From Methanolacinia sp964465295 (lineage in GTDB: Archaea; Halobacteriota; Methanomicrobia; Methanomicrobiales; Methanomicrobiaceae): DNA of 11,291 nt. The translations under genes and the position numbers were made by a program. Positions 1 to 6,482 of the stretch are shown in pieces; position 1 is the first letter of the stretch, and each line of letters starts with the position of its first letter. The stretch is taken from contig CAYXKC010000049.1 of NCBI GenBank assembly GCA_964465295.1, forward strand, positions 1-11,291. Direction: 5' to 3'. Below the pieces are notes generated by a model that ran no database searches, had not been told where the DNA came from, and saw only the letters and a program-made list of their open reading frames with translations.

Positions 1-412
1 TATCTAATCCCTGTATGACATATCCACTTTTATCTGTCTTCAAGTCTTCAAGCCCAAATCTGCTCTTCTCTTCATCTGTGATGGATGCAAGGGAGACAGG
101 GCCGTTTTCGTCCCATACATTAGCCCCGTAAGGAAGTTCCGGGTGGTCGTCTCCCCAGTACTTCTCCATATTGCAGAATTCTTTGAATTCTTCAGGTGAA
201 AGATTATCTTTTAACTTATTATACTCATCTGGGAATACGATTTCCCAGAATTCTCCCTGTGTCATCTCCTGCCCGTAGATCTCCTTTATGATCTCAAGCT
301 GTTTCTCGTCGGCATGGGCCGATATGGAGTACGCACTTGCGACTCCCGATCCAGCCACTACCAAAAGGAGAAGGCAGGCGACAATTGAGAATTTCATTGT
401 TTTTCTGTTCAT
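1..412 (-). CDS. Secreted protein of unknown function, N-terminal part (cut by window edge)
   Basis: The minus strand reads open from an ATG at 412 to the window edge, giving 137 residues without a stop. The protein starts MNRKTMKFSIVACLLLLVVAGSG and has a clear signal peptide: a basic start, a hydrophobic core at about residues 8-20, and a likely cleavage after ASA near residue 27. The mature part is acidic and hydrophilic, with repeated charged segments such as LSPEEFKEFC and a tract rich in D, E, K and W. It therefore probably acts outside the cytoplasmic membrane. A purine-rich Shine-Dalgarno-like GAGG lies about 8 nt before the ATG at 412; a second in-frame ATG at 397 is possible. A weak TATA-like stretch lies near 460-471 on this strand. 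I recognise no family. The gene is divergent from the membrane-protein gene to its right. Confidence 0.75.
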   Translation of the reverse strand, partial: MNRKTMKFSIVACLLLLVVAGSGVASAYSISAHADEKQLEIIKEIYGQEMTQGEFWEIVFPDEYNKLKDNLSPEEFKEFCNMEKYWGDDHPELPYGANVWDENGPVSLASITDEEKSRFGLEDLKTDKSGYVIQGLD

Positions 413-659
413 TGTTTTTCCTCTGTCCTTTTTTTCTTTTTTTGCCGAATATTCATGGATTTTGTATCTTTTGATCGTTTCCCGGCAGTTTTGAGATAGC
501 TCTGCTTTCTTATCCATATCATATATCCGACATCGGTGCGGATCACACCTGCGGAAGGAGAATTCAGGCATGAGGTGTCCTCCAGAAATATCATATTTCA
601 TATGCAGTGCCGGGCATGCGGTCCACGTGATCGCGATAAGATATAATTTAAAATAAGTA

Positions 660-722
660 TTATTCCGAAAGTCTCTACATTGATTTGAAATCTGGTATAT
701 TGTGTAGATACATTCGGAATAA
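660..722. repeat. Inverted repeat upstream of membrane-protein gene (possible operator)
   Basis: The arms 660-679 and 703-722 match at 18 of 20 positions when one is reverse-complemented. The outer ten pairs are perfect (TTATTCCGAA with TTCGGAATAA), as is an inner block CTACA/TGTAG. The central spacer is 23 nt. The right arm ends only 3 nt before the TATA-like box at 726-733, so a protein bound here would cover the TFB/TBP landing site. It may be an operator for the downstream gene. An RNA hairpin is less likely if transcription starts near 755. Confidence 0.7.
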
Positions 723-725
723 ACG

Positions 726-733
726 ATATATAT
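726..733 (+). promoter_or_regulatory. Putative TATA box of membrane-protein gene
   Basis: The stretch ATATATAT fits an archaeal TATA box. Transcription would be expected to start about 25 nt downstream, near 755-760. This would leave the ATG at 758 essentially leaderless, but gives a leader of about 40 nt to the ATG at 800. No start site has been measured. Confidence 0.45.
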
Positions 734-799
734 GGATAGAAATTATCTATTTGTTAGATGACGATCCGGTCTGAATATTCTGGCAGTAAGGCGAGAGAA

Positions 800-2173
800 A
801 TGATGAGGTGCCGCACTTTAAAAATACCTGTTTTAGCTATGGCATTCATGCTGATTTTTATCGTTATCCCCACTAGTGCTGAGGATTTTTCGTCAATTGA
901 TGTTGGTTATACCTATATCGACGGAGATACCTGCGATGTTTTCTCCTATCCTGCAGTTGATCAATTCTCCCACATGGGATTAAGCAAGGGAAAGGTTGCT
1001 TACAGTAAAGACAAAGGCCCTCTCATTTACATATGGGACAGCAGGACAGGTGAAATAAAAACTTTCGATACTACAGAACTTGCCGACAAAAAAGATGACT
1101 GGATTTCTTTCTGGATGGAGATTAAATCTGTTGATATCTCGAACGGTGTCGCTTATTACTCTCTTTCGACGCACAAGACGACACCTACAGGAACAAGTTC
1201 TTCTTCTGATGGATTGTTCAGTTTTGATGGTTTAAATAATGTAAATATCGATTCTCTCTCTGATCACAATATTGATGATCTACTTGCCGATAACAATATA
1301 ATTTTGATGAAAGATTCATGGTATGATCCTGAATCATTTTCAGTTTTAAATAAATTGCGAGTCTATTCTAGTGAGACTGAGAAAGTAATTATAATTGATG
1401 ATAAAACTCAAATTAGTGATCCCATTGGATTTGGAGAGTATAAAGTTGCAACTCTTGCCCATAGTTTTGGTCCTCAGGACTCTAATGACAGAGTTCCAGG
1501 TGAAGGTATTGCAGTTTTCAATCTGGTACCGGCACTAGCAGGGAAAGAAGTTGAGCAGATTACAATTCCTGAGGCAACTGATATATCCCCAGATGAAAAG
1601 GTGGATGTCAACCAAGATTGCTTTTCAGACAAATATTTCGTCTGGACGAAAGGCTGGGGAATAACAGGGAGAGATAGAGACCGGTTTCAGTGCAATCTTT
1701 ATGTAACAGATCTAAGTACAATTCAAAATAATGTAATCGACACAAGGGACGATTTATCTTTCGGCCTTTATACCTATGCCGTCGATGGCGATCACCTGTT
1801 TTACAAGAACGACGACAGGATCTTCCTGTACCACATCCCAGACGGAGATAGGAAAGAAATCCGAATCACAGGTAACGAAGAATTCGAAGTCGGGGATATC
1901 GTCGAGTTCGACGAAGGGCAGCTTCTTCTAAGAGCCTACCCGAAGGAGTTCGCAGGCTATGAACCGTCCGAATACGAGATCTGGTTCGTCGATTTGAATC
2001 CTTACATTAATTCAGCGGGCATAAATGAAAGTGATGAGGGGATTACAGGAACCATGGGTGTTAATATAAAAGAGATTCCTGTAGTTCTCATCGTCCCCAC
2101 TCTTGCAGTTATAATCGTCTTTGTTCTTTTTACCGTTTTGATTTGGAGGAAGAATGAGAAAAATACCCGGTGA
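800..2173 (+). CDS. Membrane-anchored extracytoplasmic protein, possible beta-propeller
   Basis: The protein has an N-terminal signal sequence (MMRCRTLK followed by a hydrophobic core, likely cleavage after TSA near residue 27). A large hydrophilic ectodomain follows, then one C-terminal transmembrane helix at about residues 427-449 and a short basic tail (WRKNEKNTR). The ectodomain has recurring beta-strand-like segments, such as LIYIWDSRTGEIKTF, HLFYKNDDRIFLYHI and YEIWFVDLN, which resemble blades of TolB/WD40-like propellers; this is inference from pattern only. The reading frame is open from an ATG at 758, but that start would put about 22 polar residues before the signal core and has no ribosome site. 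I prefer 800 (or 803). The middle is much more AT-rich than the end: hand counts give about 28% GC for 1261-1320 and 1381-1440, against about 52% for 1861-1920. The gene converges with the next one, 30 nt apart. Substrate or partner is unknown. Confidence 0.8.
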   Translation: MMRCRTLKIPVLAMAFMLIFIVIPTSAEDFSSIDVGYTYIDGDTCDVFSYPAVDQFSHMGLSKGKVAYSKDKGPLIYIWDSRTGEIKTFDTTELADKKDDWISFWMEIKSVDISNGVAYYSLSTHKTTPTGTSSSSDGLFSFDGLNNVNIDSLSDHNIDDLLADNNIILMKDSWYDPESFSVLNKLRVYSSETEKVIIIDDKTQISDPIGFGEYKVATLAHSFGPQDSNDRVPGEGIAVFNLVPALAGKEVEQITIPEATDISPDEKVDVNQDCFSDKYFVWTKGWGITGRDRDRFQCNLYVTDLSTIQNNVIDTRDDLSFGLYTYAVDGDHLFYKNDDRIFLYHIPDGDRKEIRITGNEEFEVGDIVEFDEGQLLLRAYPKEFAGYEPSEYEIWFVDLNPYINSAGINESDEGITGTMGVNIKEIPVVLIVPTLAVIIVFVLFTVLIWRKNEKNTR

Positions 2174-2203
2174 AAACGTTGTGATACGGGCTGTTAACAC
2201 ATC

Positions 2204-3094
2204 TTAGTGAAAAGTTGAATCCGGTTCAGCCACATATTCTCTAAAATCCGGCGGGTAGAATCTCAGCCCTGAAACCCGCAGAGGATCGTAAGCCCGGACT
2301 TTTCCCTCTTTTCGGTCGAATACTACAATGTACGAATAATAACGAAGCCTTTTCATCTCCGGGTCGTCTTCAATGGCTTCGATCTCCTCTTCCCCGACAC
2401 CGTCCCGTTTTTTGTATACCGATTCCCCGTATACGCCTCCGGTCAGCGAGTACCTGCTGACGAAGTATTCCGGACCGTTTTCGGATATGATTATCCAGCG
2501 GAGGGGATGAAAAGTCGGGATCGTCTCGCAGCCCCTGAAAATCCCGGCAATAAGACCCTTCTTTACGAGAGAAAAGACGATGACCCCGGAGAAGACAAGT
2601 CCCCATATGTAAATCCCGCCGGCTCCTGCAAATCCGGTGATGAGAAGGACAAGAAACAGAACGCTCACGATCGTGAGAAAGAGGCTCGGGCCGGGAAAGA
2701 TCCCGAGCGTATACTTTCGATCCGAGACCGGGTAGAAAACAGGTATTCCGGGATAGGCGAGGTAATCGAGCGCCACATGCAGGAGCGCTCCGCCTGCCAT
2801 CATCCCGAAGCCCAAAACCAGGAACCCGGGATCGGCCGGAAGCGGCAGAACCCCTGCGAGCTGCAGCACACATATCGAAGAGAAACCAACGACAGACAGG
2901 AGAACCGCCCCCGCGATGCTGTGCGTGATCCCGCCGTGTGAGAAGATATACAGCCGGGGGTCGGTTCCGGAAAAACGCTGCATGAGGATATCCATGTCGG
3001 GGAGGATTGTCCCGATGACGCCGAAGCATACCAGGAGTATGTCGATGTTCCCGGTGATGAGGATGACGGAGAGGGCGTGGGTGAGGATATCCAT
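2204..3094 (-). CDS. Membrane-bound metal-dependent hydrolase, YdjM/DUF457 type
   Basis: This 296-residue protein has the pattern of the YdjM/DUF457 family of membrane-embedded putative metal-dependent hydrolases. H6 is in MDILTHAL, D33 and D35 in LPDMDIL, H53 and H57 in HGGITHS, and H106 and D110 in HVALDYLAYPG. These His and Asp residues are the likely metal ligands. About five hydrophobic segments fall at residues 8-31, 58-80, 90-108, 137-157 and 160-177. A soluble C-terminal tail of about 110 residues (190-296) is charged and of unknown role. The biochemical substrate of this family is not established to my knowledge. The start at 3094 is the first ATG before the conserved MDxxTHA motif. 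No Shine-Dalgarno is visible, but ATTTAA on this strand (3119-3124) sits about 27 nt upstream, which would suit a leaderless message. The gene appears monocistronic and converges with the membrane-protein gene. Confidence 0.85.
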   Translation of the reverse strand: MDILTHALSVILITGNIDILLVCFGVIGTILPDMDILMQRFSGTDPRLYIFSHGGITHSIAGAVLLSVVGFSSICVLQLAGVLPLPADPGFLVLGFGMMAGGALLHVALDYLAYPGIPVFYPVSDRKYTLGIFPGPSLFLTIVSVLFLVLLITGFAGAGGIYIWGLVFSGVIVFSLVKKGLIAGIFRGCETIPTFHPLRWIIISENGPEYFVSRYSLTGGVYGESVYKKRDGVGEEEIEAIEDDPEMKRLRYYSYIVVFDRKEGKVRAYDPLRVSGLRFYPPDFREYVAEPDSTFH

Positions 3095-3108
3095 GGATGT
3101 TTTTTGAC

Positions 3109-3137
3109 GGGGGAGGGGTTAAATGGTTGGGGGTGGG
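3109..3137 (+). other. G-rich tract with G-quadruplex potential
   Basis: Four G runs of 5, 4, 5 and 3 bases lie at 3109-3113, 3115-3118, 3129-3133 and 3135-3137, with loops of 1, 10 and 1 nt. The tract is the non-template side for rightward reading and flanks the putative TATA element of the leftward hydrolase gene. Formation of a quadruplex is inference from base pattern only. Confidence 0.4.
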
Positions 3138-3146
3138 TAACATGAT

Positions 3147-3251
3147 GTTTCTCATTAGGGAAAAGGGAGGGGGCAACGAGTCCCCCTCCCTTCAACCCAC
3201 CTCCTGAATGGCGATAGGTCGCAGTCGGGATGGGCGGGCATCCCTCCTGCT
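3147..3251. repeat. Intergenic direct repeat, copy 1 (two hairpins)
   Basis: These 105 bases recur at 3588-3691 with five substitutions and one single-base indel, about 94% identity. The element contains an 11-bp perfect stem (3163-3173 with 3182-3192, an 8-nt loop). A second stem follows: GGGATG/CATCCC at 3227-3232 and 3239-3244, extended by GCAG/CTGC across a 2x2 mismatch. A small GCGA/TCGC pairing sits at 3211-3222. Similarity stops sharply at both ends. The single-base indel between copies would shift any reading frame, so the element is structural or mobile rather than coding. It has no inverted termini that would mark a normal insertion sequence. Confidence 0.85.
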
Positions 3252-3587
3252 TCAAATGTAATCGTGATCCAAAAACCCCCTAATCCCGTAACAAAAAACC
3301 ACTCAAAAAAAGCCAAATTGAGCTTGTTTTCATGATTTATCGATCGAATCTGTGGGTCATGAATTCCTGGCGGATATCGTGCTTTTTAGAGAAAATGGGG
3401 TATAAAATAAAGAGATATAACGGCCCGTTATTGGCACTTTTTTTCAGCCGGTGTTAGTATCGGATCGACCCGTGATCATGGACTGACGGGCTTCTATTTT
3501 GCCTGATTATTTCGGTTATTTTTTGATTTGGAGGGTATATTTAAGGTTTACTTTATCAGGAATGTGATCCTTGGTTGTGATATGTGA
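3252..3587. other. Gene-free interval between the two repeat copies
   Basis: No convincing gene is visible. The longest rightward ATG ORF I found is 41 codons (3332-3457), with no ribosome site and a promoter-like TATA box inside it. The leftward strand offers only ORFs of about 17 codons or fewer. The interval is AT-rich with A runs at 3304-3310 (T runs on the minus strand). It also has a TATA box plus palindrome (3401-3431), a CCCGT/ACGGG stem at 3469-3490 followed by a T-rich stretch, and a second TATA-like TATATTTAA at 3537-3545 ahead of repeat copy 2. It could hold a small RNA or be what remains of a lost gene. Confidence 0.5.
3401..3431 (+). promoter_or_regulatory. TATA box with downstream palindrome, no ORF behind it
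   Basis: TATAAAATA at 3401-3409 is a good archaeal TATA match. Eight bases on lies a perfect palindrome with 7-bp arms and a single central base: ATAACGG at 3417-3423, C at 3424, CCGTTAT at 3425-3431. A start about 25 nt after the TATA centre would fall at the palindrome's right edge, the usual place for a repressor operator in archaea. Rightward from here no ORF of useful length follows before repeat copy 2. Confidence 0.45.
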
Positions 3588-3691
3588 GTTTCTCATTAGA
3601 CAAAAGGGAGGGGGAAACGAGTCCCCCTCCCTTCAACCCACCCCCTGAATGGCGATAGTCGCAGTCGGGATGGGCAGGCATCCCTCCTGCT
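3588..3691. repeat. Intergenic direct repeat, copy 2 (two hairpins)
   Basis: This is the second copy of the element at 3147-3251, one base shorter. The 11-bp GC-rich stem is fully kept (3604-3614 with 3623-3633), and so are the GGGATG/CATCCC stem and its GCAG/CTGC extension. The substitutions fall in loops or single-stranded stretches: C/A in the first loop, G/A in the second, and an indel in the GCGA/TCGC loop. This is the pattern expected if the folded form matters, though the sample is only two copies. It begins 24 bases beyond the stop of the leftward acetyltransferase gene. Confidence 0.85.
3602..3633 (-). terminator. Possible terminator of peptidase-acetyltransferase pair
   Basis: Read leftward, the stem 3633-3623 pairs with 3614-3604, and the sequence then runs into TTTT at 3605-3602. 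This resembles an intrinsic terminator about 80 nt downstream of the acetyltransferase stop. The T run is short and archaeal termination relies mainly on oligo-T, so this is tentative. The same hairpin in copy 1 has no gene immediately upstream of it on this strand. Confidence 0.35.
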
Positions 3692-3715
3692 CCACTTTCT
3701 TATTTTGATAATTTA

Positions 3716-4243
3716 TTATTCCGAAAACCGAACAAAAACAACCTCATCTAGGATCTCGCCGTTCTTGAAAATCGCCTTCTTATGCACAGCCTCCCTCTCG
3801 AATCCGGCCTTCTCCAAAACCCGCATCGATGCCGGGTTCGTCGAGTAGACTCCCGCCTGGAGCCGGACGATGTCGAAGTGTTCGAAGGCTACCGGCACCA
3901 TCGCCTTCACCGCAGCGGTCATGATGCCCCGTCCCCAGAAGGGCTCGGCGAGCCAGTACCCGATCTCGGCGGTCTTCCTGTAGATGTCTGTAAAGGAATG
4001 AACGCCGATCCCGCCGCAGGCCTCGCCGTCGATCTCGATTGCAAGAAGAAGAGCGGTTTTATCCCCGGTCGCCATCCTGAGGAACTGTTCCGCATCGCTT
4101 ATCGTATAAGGATTGGGAAATCCGTCCCTCATATTCCCCGCGATCTTCGGATTGTCCGCGTATTTGACAAGCGAAGGTGCATCCTCTTTCCTCCACGACC
4201 TAAGGATCGAAGACGGCGTCCGGATGGTGAGCGGTGAATTCAT
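3716..4243 (-). CDS. GNAT family N-acetyltransferase (RimJ/RimL-like)
   Basis: This 175-residue protein has the GNAT fold signature of the RimJ/RimL-like group (acetyltransferase type 3). The acetyl-CoA pyrophosphate loop is WGRGIMTAAV at about residues 103-112, preceded by AEIGYWL (92-98). Motif B is NPASMRVLEKAGF (136-148). The N-terminal half carries the usual R-x-W-R-x-x-D start (RSWRKEDAPSL). It transfers acetyl from acetyl-CoA to an amine, either a protein N-terminus or a small molecule; the acceptor cannot be told from sequence. The frame is open upstream to 4378, but that extension overlaps the peptidase gene and adds non-conserved sequence. The ATG at 4243 lies 4 nt after the peptidase stop and gives the normal family length. 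No clear Shine-Dalgarno precedes it, so translation is probably coupled to the peptidase. Confidence 0.88.
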   Translation of the reverse strand: MNSPLTIRTPSSILRSWRKEDAPSLVKYADNPKIAGNMRDGFPNPYTISDAEQFLRMATGDKTALLLAIEIDGEACGGIGVHSFTDIYRKTAEIGYWLAEPFWGRGIMTAAVKAMVPVAFEHFDIVRLQAGVYSTNPASMRVLEKAGFEREAVHKKAIFKNGEILDEVVFVRFSE

Positions 4244-4247
4244 TGGA

Positions 4248-6386
4248 TTACAATATTGAAATCCCGTCGTAAAAAGGATACTGGATATTGTATACAGGTG
4301 CCTTTTGATCTCCGGGTTCAAGCCCCAGGAAGATGTAGAGCGATTCGACGCCCGGCTCCCTTCCGAGGAAGTTTTCAAGTATGGTCATGCCGTCTTCGGT
4401 ATTGCCCTTCGAATAGATATCCTCCCTGAGCTTTAAGCCGAGAGTCCGGTTCGTCATCCCGTTCTCCTTAAACTCTTCGACAATCTCCAGCGCATAGACC
4501 TTCGACCAGATATAGCCGTAGTATCCGGCGTCGTATTCGTCCATGATATGAGAGAATGAAGCCTCGGGGTGAATACCCTCCGGGAGCCTGAGGCCCACCG
4601 TCTCCCCGTAGACATCATACCAGATCGCCGTCGTATCAACCGGCAATTCTGCAGTATGGTAATACATGTCCTGGAGCGAGTATGCAAGCTGAGTGCTGTA
4701 TAACAATCCTATATCCGCATATCTTGCAGCTATCGCCTTCTCAACGAGTTCAGCAGGAATTTTTTCGCCCGTTATGTAATGCGAGGAGATCGATTCGAGG
4801 ACCCCGGGGTCGTACGCCCATTCTTCAAGGGCCTGGGAGGGGGTCTCGCAGAAGTCCCAGGCGACGTTAGCACCGGAAAGAATTCCATACGGGGATTCGG
4901 TCAGGACCATGTGCATCGAATGTCCCGTCTCGTGGAATACAGACTCGATCTCGTAGAGCGAAAGGGTCTGGGGACTACCTGCCTGTGGCGGATTCAGTTC
5001 GCCGGTAATGACAGCCACCGGAAGACTGTATCCGCCCGTCTTCTCTCTCCCCGAGATCACCTGCATGCACGCATAATCGCCGAATTTGCCCTCCCTCGGG
5101 TAGAGATCGACGTAAAGGTAACCGATTGTCCTTCTGTCGGAGGCGTTTACCACCTCAAAGGCCCTTACCGACGGGTCCCACACCGGCGCACCGGCGATTT
5201 CGGAAAATTCCACCCCGAAGACCGTTCCGGTTGTCTCTAAAATCCCTTCAACGGTCTCACCGGCGGGATAATATTCCCTGAAACTGCTCTCGTCATAGTC
5301 GAAGTTCTGTCTGAGATATTTCTTTTGGAGATAGCTTAAGTCCCAGGGGAAAATTTCAGTCGCAGAAGGATCGATCTCCTGCTTCAATTCCAAAAGGCGG
5401 GCGATCTCCTCGTCCTTCTTTTCAGACAGTGGGTCAATAAGGGAGCAGAGAAAATCCATTACGTTCTCCTTACTCCCCGCCATCCGGTCATAAAGCATGT
5501 AATCCGCCCATGTCGGATATCCCAGTTCGGCAGCGATATTGCTGCGCAGGACAAGCGCATCGGAGAGAATTCCCAGGTTCTTGTCCGCCTGAACGTTTTT
5601 TAATGCGACATACATCCTCTTCCGGGTTTCTTCATTTTCAGCAGAAGAGAGAACAGCGGAAGATGCGGGATTGCTGAGCCGGACAATATACTGCCCGTCT
5701 TTATTCCGGGAAAAAGCCGCGAGTTCACCCGGAGAAAGGCCTTCAAGTTCGTCTTCGCCGAACAAAACCGTCGTATCGTCGTTGTTGAGATTGGCGTTGA
5801 ATTCCGTCTCAAGTGCGCCCAGTTTTGTCTTCATCTCCCGGACATTTGAGAGTTTCTCCCCCGGGAGTCCAGGTCCGTTGCGCCTGAAAGTTCCTGTGAC
5901 AACTTCATATAGCCGTAACCCGTGTTCAGTCTCAGGAACCTGATCCTTAACCGTCTCATAGAGATCGCTCCGTGTGTAAACCCCTGCAAAGAAGGCGGTC
6001 TGTGAATCCTTTGCCGCCATTCCTTCTTCAGCCACCGCCGGATCCGGTGACAGATAACCCGCAAGAACCATGGGCGTCATTGCATCATTGTAATCGGTTA
6101 TTGCACTGTCGAACGCGACCAGCGTATTGCCGGGCGTCCTCTCTTCAGGAGGAATGGCCGCGATTGCATCCAGTGCAGCCTTCGCCCGTTCTTCCGCCTG
6201 GACGCTGAGGTTCGTGATCTCCCCGGGCGAAAAGATCATCTTCACGGACATCTCCCCGTTGCACTGCACCCCGGTTTCCGGTATAGCTGCTGCAGGGATG
6301 CATGCTGCCGATACCATAATTATTATACAGGCCAGGATTGATCCAAAACTCCTGAAGCCGATACTGCGATATTCTCTTCCGGACAT
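4248..6386 (-). CDS. Secreted M3-family zinc oligopeptidase
   Basis: This 712-residue protein belongs to peptidase family M3 (thimet oligopeptidase, oligopeptidase F, Dcp). The zinc site HETGH is at residues 485-489 (H485, H489 ligands, E486 general base). The third ligand is E514 in DFCETPSQ, 25 residues after H489, as usual for the family. The His/Tyr transition-state segment is visible as FSHIMDEYDAGYYGYIW at about 611-627. The alpha-helical N-terminal domain is present, so the enzyme looks complete. It would cleave short peptides, not whole proteins. Unusually for M3 enzymes, it begins with a signal sequence: a hydrophobic core at about residues 15-34, cleavage near PAAA, or possible lipid attachment at C29. 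It therefore likely works outside the cytoplasm. No Shine-Dalgarno is seen before the ATG at 6386; a TATA-like box lies about 60 nt upstream. Confidence 0.93.
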   Translation of the reverse strand: MSGREYRSIGFRSFGSILACIIIMVSAACIPAAAIPETGVQCNGEMSVKMIFSPGEITNLSVQAEERAKAALDAIAAIPPEERTPGNTLVAFDSAITDYNDAMTPMVLAGYLSPDPAVAEEGMAAKDSQTAFFAGVYTRSDLYETVKDQVPETEHGLRLYEVVTGTFRRNGPGLPGEKLSNVREMKTKLGALETEFNANLNNDDTTVLFGEDELEGLSPGELAAFSRNKDGQYIVRLSNPASSAVLSSAENEETRKRMYVALKNVQADKNLGILSDALVLRSNIAAELGYPTWADYMLYDRMAGSKENVMDFLCSLIDPLSEKKDEEIARLLELKQEIDPSATEIFPWDLSYLQKKYLRQNFDYDESSFREYYPAGETVEGILETTGTVFGVEFSEIAGAPVWDPSVRAFEVVNASDRRTIGYLYVDLYPREGKFGDYACMQVISGREKTGGYSLPVAVITGELNPPQAGSPQTLSLYEIESVFHETGHSMHMVLTESPYGILSGANVAWDFCETPSQALEEWAYDPGVLESISSHYITGEKIPAELVEKAIAARYADIGLLYSTQLAYSLQDMYYHTAELPVDTTAIWYDVYGETVGLRLPEGIHPEASFSHIMDEYDAGYYGYIWSKVYALEIVEEFKENGMTNRTLGLKLREDIYSKGNTEDGMTILENFLGREPGVESLYIFLGLEPGDQKAPVYNIQYPFYDGISIL

Positions 6387-6441
6387 AAAACCAGTGATTT
6401 CATAATTGTCTTCATCAGGTGATAAATGGCTACCAAATGAA

Positions 6442-6450
6442 AATTATATG
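6442..6450 (-). promoter_or_regulatory. Putative promoter of the peptidase-acetyltransferase pair
   Basis: Read leftward, CATATAATT forms a TATA-like box. A start about 25 nt downstream would fall near 6420, leaving a leader of roughly 33 nt before the peptidase ATG at 6386. It sits just beyond the oligo-T stretch ending the aks operon, so two leftward transcription units are separated by fewer than 100 bases. Confidence 0.5.
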
Positions 6451-6458
6451 CGGAGGCT

Positions 6459-6464
6459 AAAAAA
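6459..6464 (-). terminator. Oligo-T terminator after aksF
   Basis: Read leftward, six T residues flanked by GCC and AGCC lie about 18 nt downstream of the aksF stop. Archaeal RNA polymerase terminates at such T runs. The flanking GCC/GGC can pair only weakly, so this is a T-run type terminator and probably leaky. Confidence 0.45.
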
Positions 6465-6482
6465 GGCAGATGAAGGGTTATT

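Larger units (their letters stand above)
413..757. other. Divergent intergenic region
   Basis: This AT-rich spacer separates two divergent genes for exported proteins. Its left part holds long T runs (429-443 on the plus strand) just upstream of the leftward gene. Its right part holds TATA-like stretches at 642-653 and 726-733 and a long inverted repeat at 660-722, described separately. A 28-codon rightward ORF (570-656) has a Shine-Dalgarno-like AAGGAG 9-10 nt before its ATG and a TATA-like CATATATC at 520-527. It is too short for me to call a gene. No tRNA or other known RNA is visible. Confidence 0.6.

Noticed and set aside
409..594. 61-codon leftward ORF in the divergent spacer
   Set aside because: Lys-rich C-terminus comes from the A/T runs before the secreted-protein gene; no motif or convincing initiation signal.
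2370..3176. 268-codon leftward ORF in another frame of the hydrolase gene
   Set aside because: Composition is Pro/Arg/His-rich and without family motifs; the overlapping frame has clear YdjM/DUF457 motifs and membrane segments.
2800..3255. 151-codon leftward ORF running from repeat copy 1 into the hydrolase gene
   Set aside because: Ser/Pro-rich low-complexity shadow of the real gene; its start lies in the repeat and has no ribosome site.
3208..3261. Short ORF starting inside repeat copy 1 (MAIGRSRDG...)
   Set aside because: A single-base indel in copy 2 changes the frame, so the peptide is not conserved between copies.
3332..3457. 41-codon rightward ORF between the repeats
   Set aside because: No ribosome site, no recognisable motif, and a strong TATA box plus palindrome lie inside it.
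3147..3691. CRISPR array or insertion sequence
   Set aside because: Only two copies, about 340 nt apart, with no spacer periodicity, no transposase and no terminal inverted repeats or target duplications.
3712..3725. TATTATTCCGAAA shared with the inverted repeat near 658-670
   Set aside because: It encodes the last residues and stop of the acetyltransferase, has no partner arm, and is most simply chance.
4244..4378. N-terminal extension of the acetyltransferase to 4378
   Set aside because: It overlaps the conserved peptidase C-terminus in another frame and adds nothing that fits the GNAT fold.
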